From Peribacillus deserti (GTDB taxonomy: Bacteria; Bacillota; Bacilli; Bacillales; DSM-1321): DNA of 64,000 nucleotides. Positions 44,125-52,678 of the stretch are shown here, one piece after another. How positions within the stretch are numbered: the first letter of the stretch is position 1; the number at the start of each line of letters is the position of its first letter. The notes beneath the pieces were generated by a model. That model did no database searches. It saw only the letters and a list, made by a program, of their open reading frames with translations, and was not told where the DNA came from. The position numbers were made by a program, and so were the translations under genes. Location: the NCBI RefSeq assembly GCF_002863585.1, contig NZ_PGUY01000033.1, positions 1 through 64,000 on the forward strand, given 5' to 3'.

Positions 44125-44256
44125 ATGCTGAAATTTGGAAGAGTTCAAGGTATAAATGGGCTTACAGTAAATCAGGTTTACAGTTGGATTGGTGAAGATC
44201 TTTGGATGATTGACCAATACAAAGAATTAAAAGTAAGTAAGAATAATAAGACCTAA
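44125..44256 (+). CDS. Possible 43-residue ORF or gene remnant
   Basis: An ATG-started short frame (LKFGRVQGINGLTVNQVY, SWIGEDLWMIDQYKELK) without a convincing ribosome site. It is likely the relic of a larger gene. Confidence 0.25.
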   Translation: MLKFGRVQGINGLTVNQVYSWIGEDLWMIDQYKELKVSKNNKT

Positions 44257-44371
44257 ATTTTAATTTTCAATGTTTTCCATTTTGCGAGCGATTGCAGAAT
44301 AGTGTGAGGAAAACTAGTTTCGTAGACAACTACGAAGGTTAAAGAATGTTATTCTTAAGAGATTAAGCAGT

Positions 44372-44575
44372 TTGACTACCGATGAAAAGAAAGAAAATGC
44401 CCAGCATTTATTTAATAAAAATGCTGAAGCAAGTTCATTCCAAGCACAATTAACACGAGTGAACTGTGCGATTAGTATATTCAAAAATGGATTGGAACAA
44501 GAAGTATTAAACGATATTGCAGCATCTGCTTCAAAAAGGTTTCAAATGAAGGAATTGAAAAGGCAAAACAACTGA
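44372..44575 (+). CDS. Possible 67-residue protein, TTG start
   Basis: An open frame from TTG encodes a soluble, mostly helical peptide (TTDEKKENAQHLFNKNAEAS, LNDIAASASKRFQMKELKR). The ribosome site is weak (AAGAGA at a long distance). A hairpin (TTCGTAGACAACTACGAA near 44320) lies upstream. Not recognised; may be real island cargo. Confidence 0.4.
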   Translation: MTTDEKKENAQHLFNKNAEASSFQAQLTRVNCAISIFKNGLEQEVLNDIAASASKRFQMKELKRQNN

Positions 44576-44726
44576 TAACCCACTAAGGCTGATACATGGG
44601 TATCAGTTATTTTATTTGCTAAAAAATAGTTGCAGGTAAAGTATGTTAAATAGAAATTTGAATAACATAACCTTCAGCTGCTATTCAAATAAATGAACAT
44701 TATGGGATTAGGCGTTATAACCATTT
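44576..44726. other. Intergenic, no gene seen
   Basis: Short AT-rich gap; no structure stands out. Confidence 0.35.
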
Positions 44727-45114
44727 TCAATAGCTAAACATTAACAGTTTATCGAACATATAATCCTTTAATTTGATCCTGATACTATCTAGTAATCTTT
44801 TGGCTTGTTGTCGGTGCTTAAGATTCAATTCTGAACAAATTATATCCAGTGTAATTTTCTCAATATTATCAGCATGTAAAAATAAATTGTTATATTGATA
44901 ATATCCGGTGTGCCTTAATCAATACCACTTGGTTTGAATAAGTCATCCAGTGAAAACTTCTTGTTGAAGTAGTAATCAATATACTGGTATTCAAGTTGAA
45001 TAATTTTATTTTGATTTTGGCATATCTGATAGTTTCAAGTTTCTGATTGTATATTTGTTGCACAATTTTTTCACGTGAGAGTCCTTTTACTAATGTTGTT
45101 TTGCAATGAAACAA
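44727..45114 (-). pseudogene. Decayed minus-strand gene
   Basis: Coding-like pieces in three minus-strand frames follow one another: LSREKIVQQIYNQKLETI from 45114, then IIQLEYQYIDYYFNKKFSLD with LFKPSGID, then IEKITLDIICSELNLKHRQQ and LLDSIRIKLKDYMF to a stop at 44727. Together they would make a helical protein of about 125 residues, resembling a small DNA-binding or antitoxin-like protein. I cannot name a family; at least two frameshifts are required. Confidence 0.35.
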
Positions 45115-45486
45115 CCGCCTTTCAAAAATTTTTTATGTTTTAACCTTTTTTGTTACAAATGAAGATTCTTGTCGTTTATATAAGTAACTAACAATTTAAC
45201 GGGATAAATATACATACACACCTATAACAGCAGTCACTGTATAAGCAGACATAGTAATATATACGGTCATAAGTGAAAGAAAAAGATTTGGAATGAGAAG
45301 GTTGTTAAAAACTTTTAAGCTGGGGGTTGAAATGTCAAGGGGAATTCAGGCGATTAAAGGTCTCTTATTCTTTAGTACCTAGTACTGTTTCTACTCATGG
45401 GATATGTTAATCTTGCTTCTATTTTTCTGAAAAATAGTGAAAAATGGTGGTATTATATTTATATCAAAAACAAAGGGGGAACTATT
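45115..45486. other. Leader of the 287-residue gene
   Basis: Contains a 14-codon frame (45332-45376) preceded by GGGGGT that might be a leader peptide; nothing else is evident. Confidence 0.35.
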
Positions 45487-46350
45487 GTGAGAGAAAGTAT
45501 AGTTTATGATCTTACGTCTGTTTCAGGTATACTAGATTCATTGAGTAAGCATTTGGAACTAAGCAAAACAGACATTTTAAATTATCTTGAGAGAGTAAGA
45601 AACAACTTTGATTTAACTCAATTTCTTGAAGACTTTCGAATTGAAGATGAACGGCTGCTTGATTGTGATATTTCTTTGATATCACTTCATGTTACAACTA
45701 ACGATGATGAGTGTGCTGATATCAGGACCAATGGTATTGTCAATTTGCAAAAAGTATTAACATCTGAAACAACCCTTGGAAAATATCTAAGAAGCCAAGG
45801 GATTACAGTAAACGTTAATAATAAAGAAATTCAATTTAATGGTCATTCTTACTCACTTTCTGAAAATGATAATTGTGACGCTATTAAAAGAATTTATTAT
45901 AAACTTTATAAGGATTACCAAGTTAATTCTTTCTTGTCTTGCAATAATGCACTAGAATATGGTGTTGATATGATGCCTGAATTCTTAGAAAACATTGCAG
46001 AATTATTAGATTCAGAAGAAATTCTGGATAACTGGGGGGAAATGAACATTAAGTGCAGTGTTGTTAAGTTTAGGGTACCCCTGGCTAACTTTGCTGACGA
46101 TACCTTTTCTCAAGGGAGGTATAAAATAAGTGAACAAGAATTTCAATACTCGGGTTCGGATAAATTGAATATGTTAAAAAGGTATTGGATACTTAATCAA
46201 TCTTTTGATTTATTAAGATTTTATCTATCCTATCAGCAGATGAAACAAATTTTTGGTTACTTACGTTTTGATGAGGTAGTTCCATCTTCATCTATTTTAA
46301 AAATTTACACCCCTGAAGAATATCTTGAAGAATATAGAATTGACGATTAA
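45487..46350 (+). CDS. 287-residue protein, unknown (possible toxin-like domain)
   Basis: GTG start with AAAGGGGGA six bases upstream; the longer open frame upstream lacks a ribosome site. The N-terminal 80 residues are helical. Then comes ISLHVTTNDDECADIRTNGI followed by NLQKVLTSETTLGKYL, and later DYQVNSFLSCNNALEYG. The H-x-T...I...GI pattern near residue 65-85 recalls the start of ADP-ribosyltransferase-like folds (H/R-x-T then a G-I turn), so a toxin or defence effector is conceivable. This is a weak inference. Intact, with its own terminator. Confidence 0.6.
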   Translation: MRESIVYDLTSVSGILDSLSKHLELSKTDILNYLERVRNNFDLTQFLEDFRIEDERLLDCDISLISLHVTTNDDECADIRTNGIVNLQKVLTSETTLGKYLRSQGITVNVNNKEIQFNGHSYSLSENDNCDAIKRIYYKLYKDYQVNSFLSCNNALEYGVDMMPEFLENIAELLDSEEILDNWGEMNIKCSVVKFRVPLANFADDTFSQGRYKISEQEFQYSGSDKLNMLKRYWILNQSFDLLRFYLSYQQMKQIFGYLRFDEVVPSSSILKIYTPEEYLEEYRIDD

Positions 46351-46355
46351 CAATA

Positions 46356-46383
46356 CTGGTGCCAGCGATGTACCAGCTTTTTT
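46356..46383 (+). terminator. Terminator after the 287-residue gene
   Basis: A short stem CTGGT/ACCAG over an 11-base loop, directly followed by six T residues. Confidence 0.5.
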
Positions 46384-46474
46384 ATTTACAAAAACAAATG
46401 TGTCTAAAAAGTGAAATGGATAGGTTCCGAATGATTTGCGACCAGGGCGGAAAGTTTCATATAACTATCCGTGA

Positions 46475-46864
46475 ATGTGTAAAAGAAAACGTACATCAGG
46501 ATATTATCCTGAAGAAGTTCCTAAAATTTTAGAAGAAGGTATGCGGAAAACCGTAATGGTCAATATCTATGAACGAAATCCTCTTGCACGCAAGCAATGT
46601 ATGGAGCACTTTGGGGCTGAATGCCAAATTTGTAATTTAAATTTTGAGAATACATACGGAGCAGTAGGGAAAGATTTTATCCATGTCCATCACATTATAC
46701 CACTGCATGAAATCCAACAGGGATATGCTGTAGATCCAATAAACGATTTAATCCCGGTTTGTCCAAATTGTCACGCCATGCTGCAACGTAAAGAAAATGG
46801 CAAGTATTTAACGATAGGACAATTAAAAGAGCGGTTGAACAATAAGAAATTGAAATTAGTATAG
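46475..46864 (+). CDS. HNH endonuclease domain protein
   Basis: 129 residues carrying a zinc-supported HNH nuclease: CQICNLNFENTYG, DFIHVHHIIPLHE (H-H of the active site), DPINDLIPVCPNCHAML (N and second CxxC). The preceding EEGMRKTVMVNIYERNPLAR is the usual linker that in longer family members joins an N-terminal target-binding domain, as in McrA-type modification-dependent nucleases. Here the N terminus is very short and no ribosome site fits the first ATG, so the gene may be a 5'-truncated remnant of a larger restriction enzyme. Confidence 0.75.
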   Translation: MCKRKRTSGYYPEEVPKILEEGMRKTVMVNIYERNPLARKQCMEHFGAECQICNLNFENTYGAVGKDFIHVHHIIPLHEIQQGYAVDPINDLIPVCPNCHAMLQRKENGKYLTIGQLKERLNNKKLKLV

Positions 46865-47310
46865 ACTGAGAGTTTTAGGGAAATTCTCTTTCTCTCAATT
46901 TAGTTTTCTAGTTATAACTAGATTCACATCGAAAGGATGCTCATTTCATAAAGAAGGCCTCGGTAATTAACCGTGGCTTTTTCGTGTTTGTATCAATAAT
47001 CATTAAGTGCTGCTAAGGCCTGCTAAAGTCTGAAGTCAAACAATCCCAGTTTTCAACTTAGTGAAAGTTATTTTCATAAATTAGTGTTAGTGAAGCTGCC
47101 ACGAAGTAGATTGATCACTGAGATATAAGGCAATTCATATTATGGGATTTTTATTTGGATAAAAATGTTATAATTGTATGATTCTCTATGTTTGTTAACA
47201 TAATCAATACGGTTTAATAATAGCCAGTGGAATTAAATAAAAGATTTAATGTGAGCAATATAACATCTTATACAAAAGATAAAAAGAGAATAAAGGGGGA
47301 AACACATCTT
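46865..47310. other. Intergenic, right end of the island
   Basis: Holds a perfect 14-bp palindrome (CTAGTTATAACTAG, 46908-46921) and a terminator-like hairpin near 46953-46983 (AAGGCCTCGGT with ACCGTGGCTTTTT). I searched it by eye for a third copy of the groEL-type repeat and found none. Confidence 0.45.
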
Positions 47311-49389
47311 ATGATTCCGGCAAAAATAGATTCCATTTTCGTTTCTGCCATAAGACAAAAAGGCTTGGATTCTATTGTAGATTGGTTTGATCTGCATAAA
47401 CAGCCGTTTTATGTACTAGGCTGGTGCTATCTTGGGAATACTCTGCAATTGGAAGAGCTTTTTTACCAGACTATATTAAATGTTCAAAAGGAGCTGCCTC
47501 GGTTCAAAAATGATGGATCATTCGAAACATGGGTAACCTCCATTCTCATACATACCTGCCGTAAACTTTCTAAGATTAAAAGTCCTCAAGATTCAGAGGA
47601 AAGTGAACTTGATGTTTTCTTTAAGGCTCTAAATCGGTTGGAAGAGTCCGAGATGGAAGCGCTGGTCCTAATAGGAATTCCCAGAGAGAAAGCGGCTCAG
47701 ATTCTTCAGGTGTCAGCGGAACAAATGAAAGGACTTACGTTTTCCGGCATACGGTCGCTTAGAAAAGAAATGGGGTACGGTCCGGGCTTTAATGGCTGCA
47801 AGGAGTATCAAAAGGATTACATGGATTATCTTGAACGGACCATGGACCGGCCGCAAAAGATTGAATTCGAAAGGCATATATATCATTGTCCCAGCTGCCA
47901 GGAGGATTTGGGAACCTTCCAAGAAGTCATGTTAGATCTTTTGGAGCGGATGGAATCTATACATGTGCCTGCTGGGCTCATGGAGAAGATTAGGAAAAAG
48001 CTTGCTGAAAAGGAAACGCGGAAGCAGCAGAAAAATGAGCAGCGTACAAAAGTGGGGCTGATTATCGCAAGTGTATTCGCCTTATTAATAGGAACTGGTT
48101 ATTTTACAGGGGGGTTTACCTACCTATACTATCGATGGACAGAAGAAAACCCACAATTACGTGCCTCTCTTCAACATGGCATCGGTGAAAGCCTGGATCT
48201 GGAAACACAAAGCAATGGGGTAAGAATAAAGATCAAGGGTGCCATTGCAGATAATGTGCAGACGCTTGTTTATTATGAAATTGAAGATATGAAAGAAGAC
48301 AACCAATATGCGCTAACCTATGATGATGGAGTTTTGGTGGAGAACGGTTATAAAATCATGAAGAATGAAGACAATCCTAGATATTATCCTCCTGACCTTG
48401 AATCGGACCTTAATAATCAAGAAAAGAACGTGTATGAAGGAAAGCTTAGTCTGCCGCCGCTTTCTAAGGATCATGGTACCATCAACCTGAAGATCACAAA
48501 ACTTATGAAATTATATCGTGATCCCTCTAGTCAGATAAATAATAGTGTTGATGAGGAAATGAATGAAAAGACAGGGAAGTGGAACCTTGCTATTCCTGTA
48601 ACCAAACAGCCTTCGACGGAATATGCACTGAATGAAAAAACAAAACTCGAAGGAATCACGCTTCAAATGGATAAATTGATACTTTCACCAACAACCACTA
48701 TTCTGCAATATCACATTGTCAATAACCAAGCCAGGCAGATACATCGAGTTACCTTCGACTCTCTGGAAGTGAATAATAAGAAAGCAAAACCTGATATATA
48801 TGGGAGTTCCTTTATGGATTCATCTCCATTTGACTATACTTTTCAAGCTCATTTCGACCCTCTTCCAGGAGAAAAGCCCAAAGAGGCTAATGTTCGATTC
48901 GGATCTGTTACTTTAGGTGTGAATGACCAAAAAACCATCCAGCTGAGTGGTGCTGAAGAATATCCTCAAACCTTTGAATATGCAGGCAGTACCATCTCTA
49001 TCGACAAGCTGGAAGCTGGAAATCCTGCCAATATGGTCATCAGCGATCATGAAATTAAGCATCGAGAGTATGATTCGCTTGATTTCCATGTTGTGGGTGA
49101 AGATAAAAATGCCATGCTTTCACTGGAGCTGGATGATATGCAAGGAGTTGCCCTGAACAAGAACGGGAAAGAATATGATCCTGCCAAAACTCCTTTTTTC
49201 TCTTATTCAACTGAGGACATGCGTTATTTGGTTACCGTTCAAAGCTTAAAGGTAGTAAATGAAGACTCTAGTCAAAAAGTGATTCCAAAACAGCTGCAGA
49301 TTATGGGATATACGACAACCAAATTTTTGGATGATGTAGTGAAGGTTTCATTGAAAAAAGGAGTCCAAAGAGAAGGGGATAAAGAGTAA
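47311..49389 (+). CDS. Fused ECF-like sigma factor / membrane anti-sigma factor
   Basis: One 692-residue chain combines: residues 1-75, a sigma region-2-like helix bundle (YVLGWCYLGNTLQLEELFYQ, GSFETWVTSILIHTCRKL); about 95-155, a region-4-like helix-turn-helix (EEKAAQIL-type: IPREKAAQILQVSAEQMKG); about 165-205, a zinc anti-sigma motif (HIYHCPSC, H-x3-C-x2-C); a membrane span near 248-275; then a large extracellular part of DUF4179 and DUF5643 type, seen behind anti-sigma factors of Bacillaceae. So a regulator and its inhibitor are in one protein. ATG at 47311 follows AAAGGGGGA; the upstream GTG lacks a site. Confidence 0.8.
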   Translation: MIPAKIDSIFVSAIRQKGLDSIVDWFDLHKQPFYVLGWCYLGNTLQLEELFYQTILNVQKELPRFKNDGSFETWVTSILIHTCRKLSKIKSPQDSEESELDVFFKALNRLEESEMEALVLIGIPREKAAQILQVSAEQMKGLTFSGIRSLRKEMGYGPGFNGCKEYQKDYMDYLERTMDRPQKIEFERHIYHCPSCQEDLGTFQEVMLDLLERMESIHVPAGLMEKIRKKLAEKETRKQQKNEQRTKVGLIIASVFALLIGTGYFTGGFTYLYYRWTEENPQLRASLQHGIGESLDLETQSNGVRIKIKGAIADNVQTLVYYEIEDMKEDNQYALTYDDGVLVENGYKIMKNEDNPRYYPPDLESDLNNQEKNVYEGKLSLPPLSKDHGTINLKITKLMKLYRDPSSQINNSVDEEMNEKTGKWNLAIPVTKQPSTEYALNEKTKLEGITLQMDKLILSPTTTILQYHIVNNQARQIHRVTFDSLEVNNKKAKPDIYGSSFMDSSPFDYTFQAHFDPLPGEKPKEANVRFGSVTLGVNDQKTIQLSGAEEYPQTFEYAGSTISIDKLEAGNPANMVISDHEIKHREYDSLDFHVVGEDKNAMLSLELDDMQGVALNKNGKEYDPAKTPFFSYSTEDMRYLVTVQSLKVVNEDSSQKVIPKQLQIMGYTTTKFLDDVVKVSLKKGVQREGDKE

Positions 49390-49806
49390 ATAGGGTTATT
49401 AGCACATAGAGCTCAAACGGTTGACCTTGAAGTGTTCCGTTATGCTGGGTTATCTATGCTTAATGAAGGATAACTATTATAGGTATGTAGAGAAGTGTGA
49501 GGGTAAACCGTAATTCGTATGGATGAACTAGACTGCATGCTGGTTCAATATCCAACTTGTTTTTTTCAGTACAGGGGTAATGATCGTTTAAATTATCATT
49601 TAGTACACAGCTGCCTTTAATAGGTAGCTTTTTTGATTTTACAAAGACTTCAGGGAGATTATCCGTTTATTAGTGGTTGGCTCATTTCTTTCTATATAGA
49701 AGAAAATCAGCCGACCGTTTTTAAATCCACACAAATAAATAAGGTCACACCGAAAGGGAAATACACATAATTTTACTTTTTTAGGTCAAATTAGGAAGGA
49801 AATTCA
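49390..49806. other. Intergenic with one terminator
   Basis: About 420 bases without a gene. The terminator at 49609-49636 is its main feature. Confidence 0.45.
49609..49636 (+). terminator. Terminator hairpin
   Basis: AGCTGCCT pairs with AGGTAGCT (one mismatch) around TTAAT, followed by six T residues. Confidence 0.65.
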
Positions 49807-49979
49807 ATGAAAAATGAGAAGCAAGAGTACATACATGAAAACCACTTGATCAACTGTTTATGCATGCACGGGAGATAGAAGACAGCAAATCTGGTTTTGC
49901 CACTATATATTACGCGGTTTTTATTGTATTACTTACGATATTCGATACCTTGATGTGCATGGTTTGGGGAATGGCCTAA
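49807..49979 (+). pseudogene. Small single-span membrane protein with a one-base frameshift
   Basis: A strong ribosome site (AGGAAGGAAATTCA before the ATG) opens MKNEKQEYIHE, which as written ends after 23 codons. One extra A in the AAAA at about 49831-49835 would continue the frame as KPLDQLFMHAREIEDSKSGF followed by a membrane span (YYAVFIVLLTIFDTLMCMVW) to a stop at 49979, a 57-residue protein. As in several other places here, a single base in an A-run separates intact from broken. Translation from the inner ATG at 49860 would give the last 39 residues. Confidence 0.45.
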
Positions 49980-50150
49980 GAGAAGCCTTCCGGCTGGGAT
50001 ACCCCTTAGTATAGATGCCTTACATACCTTCCTTTTTTATGGGCAAGCCATTTGAGATCCAACTATTTTTTGTGTTGGACGAGTTACTTTGCTTAGTATC
50101 TACTTGCAATAAACTAGCAGCATTTAAAAATCAAGGGGGAGGGCGGCGTT

Positions 50151-51209
50151 TTGAAATGCTCGCAATGTGATTATTCCAATCCTGAAGCAGTGAAGTTCTG
50201 CTTAAAATGCGGTGAAAAGTTCTTCAAAACGGGAAAGCAGGAGGATGACAACAGCTATTTTTATGAATTTGCCCATTATGTGGATATGGTCCCAAGATTC
50301 GAGAGATCGGTTGAGCCGAAATTTCAAAATGTTTTTTCCCGGGTTTTCCGTAAGCATAGTGAACTGGAAGCGGAACGCTTATTTATCGTAGGAACTGCGC
50401 TTACGACACCCCAGCTTTCGGAGGTAAAAGACACCTGGCCAAAACCCTGGCTTTTTGCAAGAGTGTTTGTCATTGCGCTTATTGCTTTCGCAGGTTTTTA
50501 CATAGGCGTAAGTATTTTTAATAACGCAAACTTTATACCCGGCCTTATTATTGTGGGTGCGTTTGCTGTTCCGATTGCAACGCTGATCTTTTTTTGGGAG
50601 ATGAATGCACCTCAAAACATTGCCATTTACCGGGTTATGTACATTGTATTAATCGGCGGGATTCTTTCGATGATCGCCTCACTGGTGTTCTACGATATAC
50701 TAAGAAACCATATCAATCCGTTTACCATTGGAATTGCGGAGGAGCTTGCCAAAGCTATAATCGTCATGATCTTTGTGACGGACAAAAAATACAAATACAT
50801 CCTAAATGGCCTTCTTGTTGGTGCTGCAGTCGGAGCGGGTTTTGCCGCTTTTGAAACAGCAGGGTATGCTCTCAGGGCATTGTTAACCGAGCATGGAGCA
50901 GCTTTCTACATCACAATCCTCTGGCGCGGACTATTTTCTCCGGGCGGCCATATTGCCTGGGCGGCGCTAACTGGCGCAGCAATCTGCAAGGTAAAAGGAG
51001 ACCAGCCGTTTACCTATAACATGCTGTTTAAATTTAAATTTTTACGGATCTTTATATTAGTGGTTATCATGCACGCTTTATGGGACACGCCCATACCAGG
51101 GATGTTCCCTTTTGGACATGTATTTTTGATGGCCGCTTCATGGATCGTTGTTTTCTTGATGATCAGGGCTGGACTTAAACAGGTTGGGGAAAGAAAATTA
51201 AGGATATAA
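50151..51209 (+). CDS. PrsW-family intramembrane metalloprotease with zinc-ribbon
   Basis: A 352-residue membrane protein. Residues 2-20 form a zinc ribbon (CSQCDYSN..VKFCLKCGEKF). From residue 100 on there are about eight membrane spans carrying the PrsW active-site motifs: GIAEELAKAIIVM (EExxK), AAFETAGYAL (FExxxY-like), GHIAWAALTG and MHALWDTP (histidines). PrsW cuts the anti-sigma factor RsiW in B. subtilis to release sigma W. The gene lies 760 bases after the sigma/anti-sigma fusion, which makes that protein a plausible substrate, though this is inference. TTG start with GGGGGAGGG upstream. Confidence 0.85.
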   Translation: MKCSQCDYSNPEAVKFCLKCGEKFFKTGKQEDDNSYFYEFAHYVDMVPRFERSVEPKFQNVFSRVFRKHSELEAERLFIVGTALTTPQLSEVKDTWPKPWLFARVFVIALIAFAGFYIGVSIFNNANFIPGLIIVGAFAVPIATLIFFWEMNAPQNIAIYRVMYIVLIGGILSMIASLVFYDILRNHINPFTIGIAEELAKAIIVMIFVTDKKYKYILNGLLVGAAVGAGFAAFETAGYALRALLTEHGAAFYITILWRGLFSPGGHIAWAALTGAAICKVKGDQPFTYNMLFKFKFLRIFILVVIMHALWDTPIPGMFPFGHVFLMAASWIVVFLMIRAGLKQVGERKLRI

Positions 51210-51321
51210 ACTATGGGTGGGAGCCCTTATAAAAAAAGTAATAAATAAGATATAAAAACGGTGGACCTGGAAGTAACGGGTTCGGTTTTCGAGTACAAAA
51301 ACCTAATTATCATGCAAATCA

Positions 51322-51358
51322 GCAGTCCAATCCGCAACTGAATTGGACTGCATCTTTT
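51322..51358 (+). terminator. Terminator after the PrsW-like gene
   Basis: GCAGTCCAAT pairs perfectly with ATTGGACTGC over a 10-base loop, then ATCTTTTTG. Confidence 0.75.
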
Positions 51359-51502
51359 TGTTGATATAGTATGGTTTTAATCTTTTTTTAAGTATGAATT
51401 ACCATCCTAATTCAGACCTCTTTTGACAGGTTAACAGAAGTCAATTCTTACTACAGTAGACATTCTTAATATCCCTACTGTACTATCTAATCAATCATTG
51501 GA

Positions 51503-51524
51503 TACCTCAGGCTTACCTGAGGTA
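51503..51524 (+). promoter_or_regulatory. Hairpin in the cysC leader
   Basis: TACCTCAG pairs perfectly with CTGAGGTA over 6 bases, about 60 bases before cysC. A T-containing tail (TTGTTCTTTT) follows, so it could act as a terminator or attenuator. No known riboswitch fold was recognised. Confidence 0.4.
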
Positions 51525-51582
51525 TTAGTTGTTCTTTTAGAAGCGATGAAGCAAACAATAAATCTTAGGGGTGCAGGCTATC

Positions 51583-52152
51583 ATGGATAATCACATTGTA
51601 TGGCATCGATCTGCGATAACCAGAGAAGAAAGGAACCAATTAAATAGACATAAAAGTGGAGTACTCTGGTTTACAGGCCTGTCCGGCTCTGGAAAATCAA
51701 CTCTCGCGAATGCAATGGATGCCAGATTGTATGAATTAGGAGTAAGAAGCTATGTGCTGGACGGTGACAATATCCGTCACGGGCTAAATAAGGGTCTGGG
51801 CTTTGGAATCGAGGATCGAATTGAAAAAATAAGGCGGATTGGTGAAGTGGCCAAACTATTTGCGGATAGCGGTCAAATAGTCAGTACCGCGTTTATCTCA
51901 CCGTTTCGTGATGACCGGGAACAGGCAAGAAATTTATTCAGAGAGGGTGAGTTTATCAAAATTTTTGTAGACTGTCCGATCACCATTTGTGAAAAAAAAG
52001 ATCCGAAAGGATTGTACCGGAAAGCGCGGAGGGGAGAAATCCGCGACTTTACTGGAATTGATTCACCCTATAAAGGACCCAGTAATCCTGAATTAACTAT
52101 TGAGACGTATCGGTATTCCATTCATAAAGCAGTAGAGCTTGTGCTGGCTTAG
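51583..52152 (+). CDS. cysC: Adenylylsulfate (APS) kinase
   Basis: A 189-residue kinase that phosphorylates adenylylsulfate to PAPS in sulfate assimilation. Clear features: P-loop FTGLSGSGKST (near 29-39), VLDGDNIRHGLNKGLGF (substrate site), FISPFRDDR, and DCPITICEKKDPKGLYRKAR. It stands alone, without cysH, sat or cysND in reach, so it may serve sulfation or be a secondary copy. I use ATG 51583; the earlier GTG abuts the AGGGG site. Intact and typical in length. Followed by a terminator. Confidence 0.93.
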   Translation: MDNHIVWHRSAITREERNQLNRHKSGVLWFTGLSGSGKSTLANAMDARLYELGVRSYVLDGDNIRHGLNKGLGFGIEDRIEKIRRIGEVAKLFADSGQIVSTAFISPFRDDREQARNLFREGEFIKIFVDCPITICEKKDPKGLYRKARRGEIRDFTGIDSPYKGPSNPELTIETYRYSIHKAVELVLA

Positions 52153-52178
52153 TTAAGAGAAACAAATTTTATCCCTTC

Positions 52179-52206
52179 AGAACGTTAATTTTTCAACGTT
52201 CTTTTA
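52179..52206 (+). terminator. Terminator after cysC
   Basis: AGAACGTT pairs perfectly with AACGTTCT over an 8-base loop, then TTT. Confidence 0.75.
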
Positions 52207-52678
52207 TAATGGAGAAAGTGTTACCAGGGCATAAACGTGCTCTGGATATGTTTCCGCGAAAGGCGTCTATTTATGAATAGAAAACTCAAGGCGATGAAAC
52301 TATTTTCACCGTCGTGTTTTTTGTTCAAAACTGTTCCACCAGTGTCTACTACCAGTGAAAAAACGGCTAAATGAAGGAGATATTCAAAAAAATATGAATT
52401 ATAGTACATAAGTTGCAGGTAAACGGAGGTGTTAGGTGGAAGATTTAATGATTAATAGCTACTCCAACTCCCTGAATCGATGGTAAATGTAACACTGCTT
52501 ATTGGTTGCTGGCAGGTACGACTCCAAATTCATTCCGGCATCTTATGAGCAAAACCCTCTCTGTTTCCATTTCAGAGCTTGTCAATCGACATTGTTCAAG
52601 ATGTCAAAGGACCCTGCAGGATTATTTCCGATACTAAAGATTTGCCTGATAAAAAAATGTTATTTGTGGAGGTTCAAA
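52207..52678. other. Leader of the Crp/Fnr gene
   Basis: About 470 bases. The frame of the regulator is open into this region from 52502 but without a ribosome site, and the residues there (Cys- and Phe-rich) do not look coding. No promoter is obvious. Confidence 0.4.
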
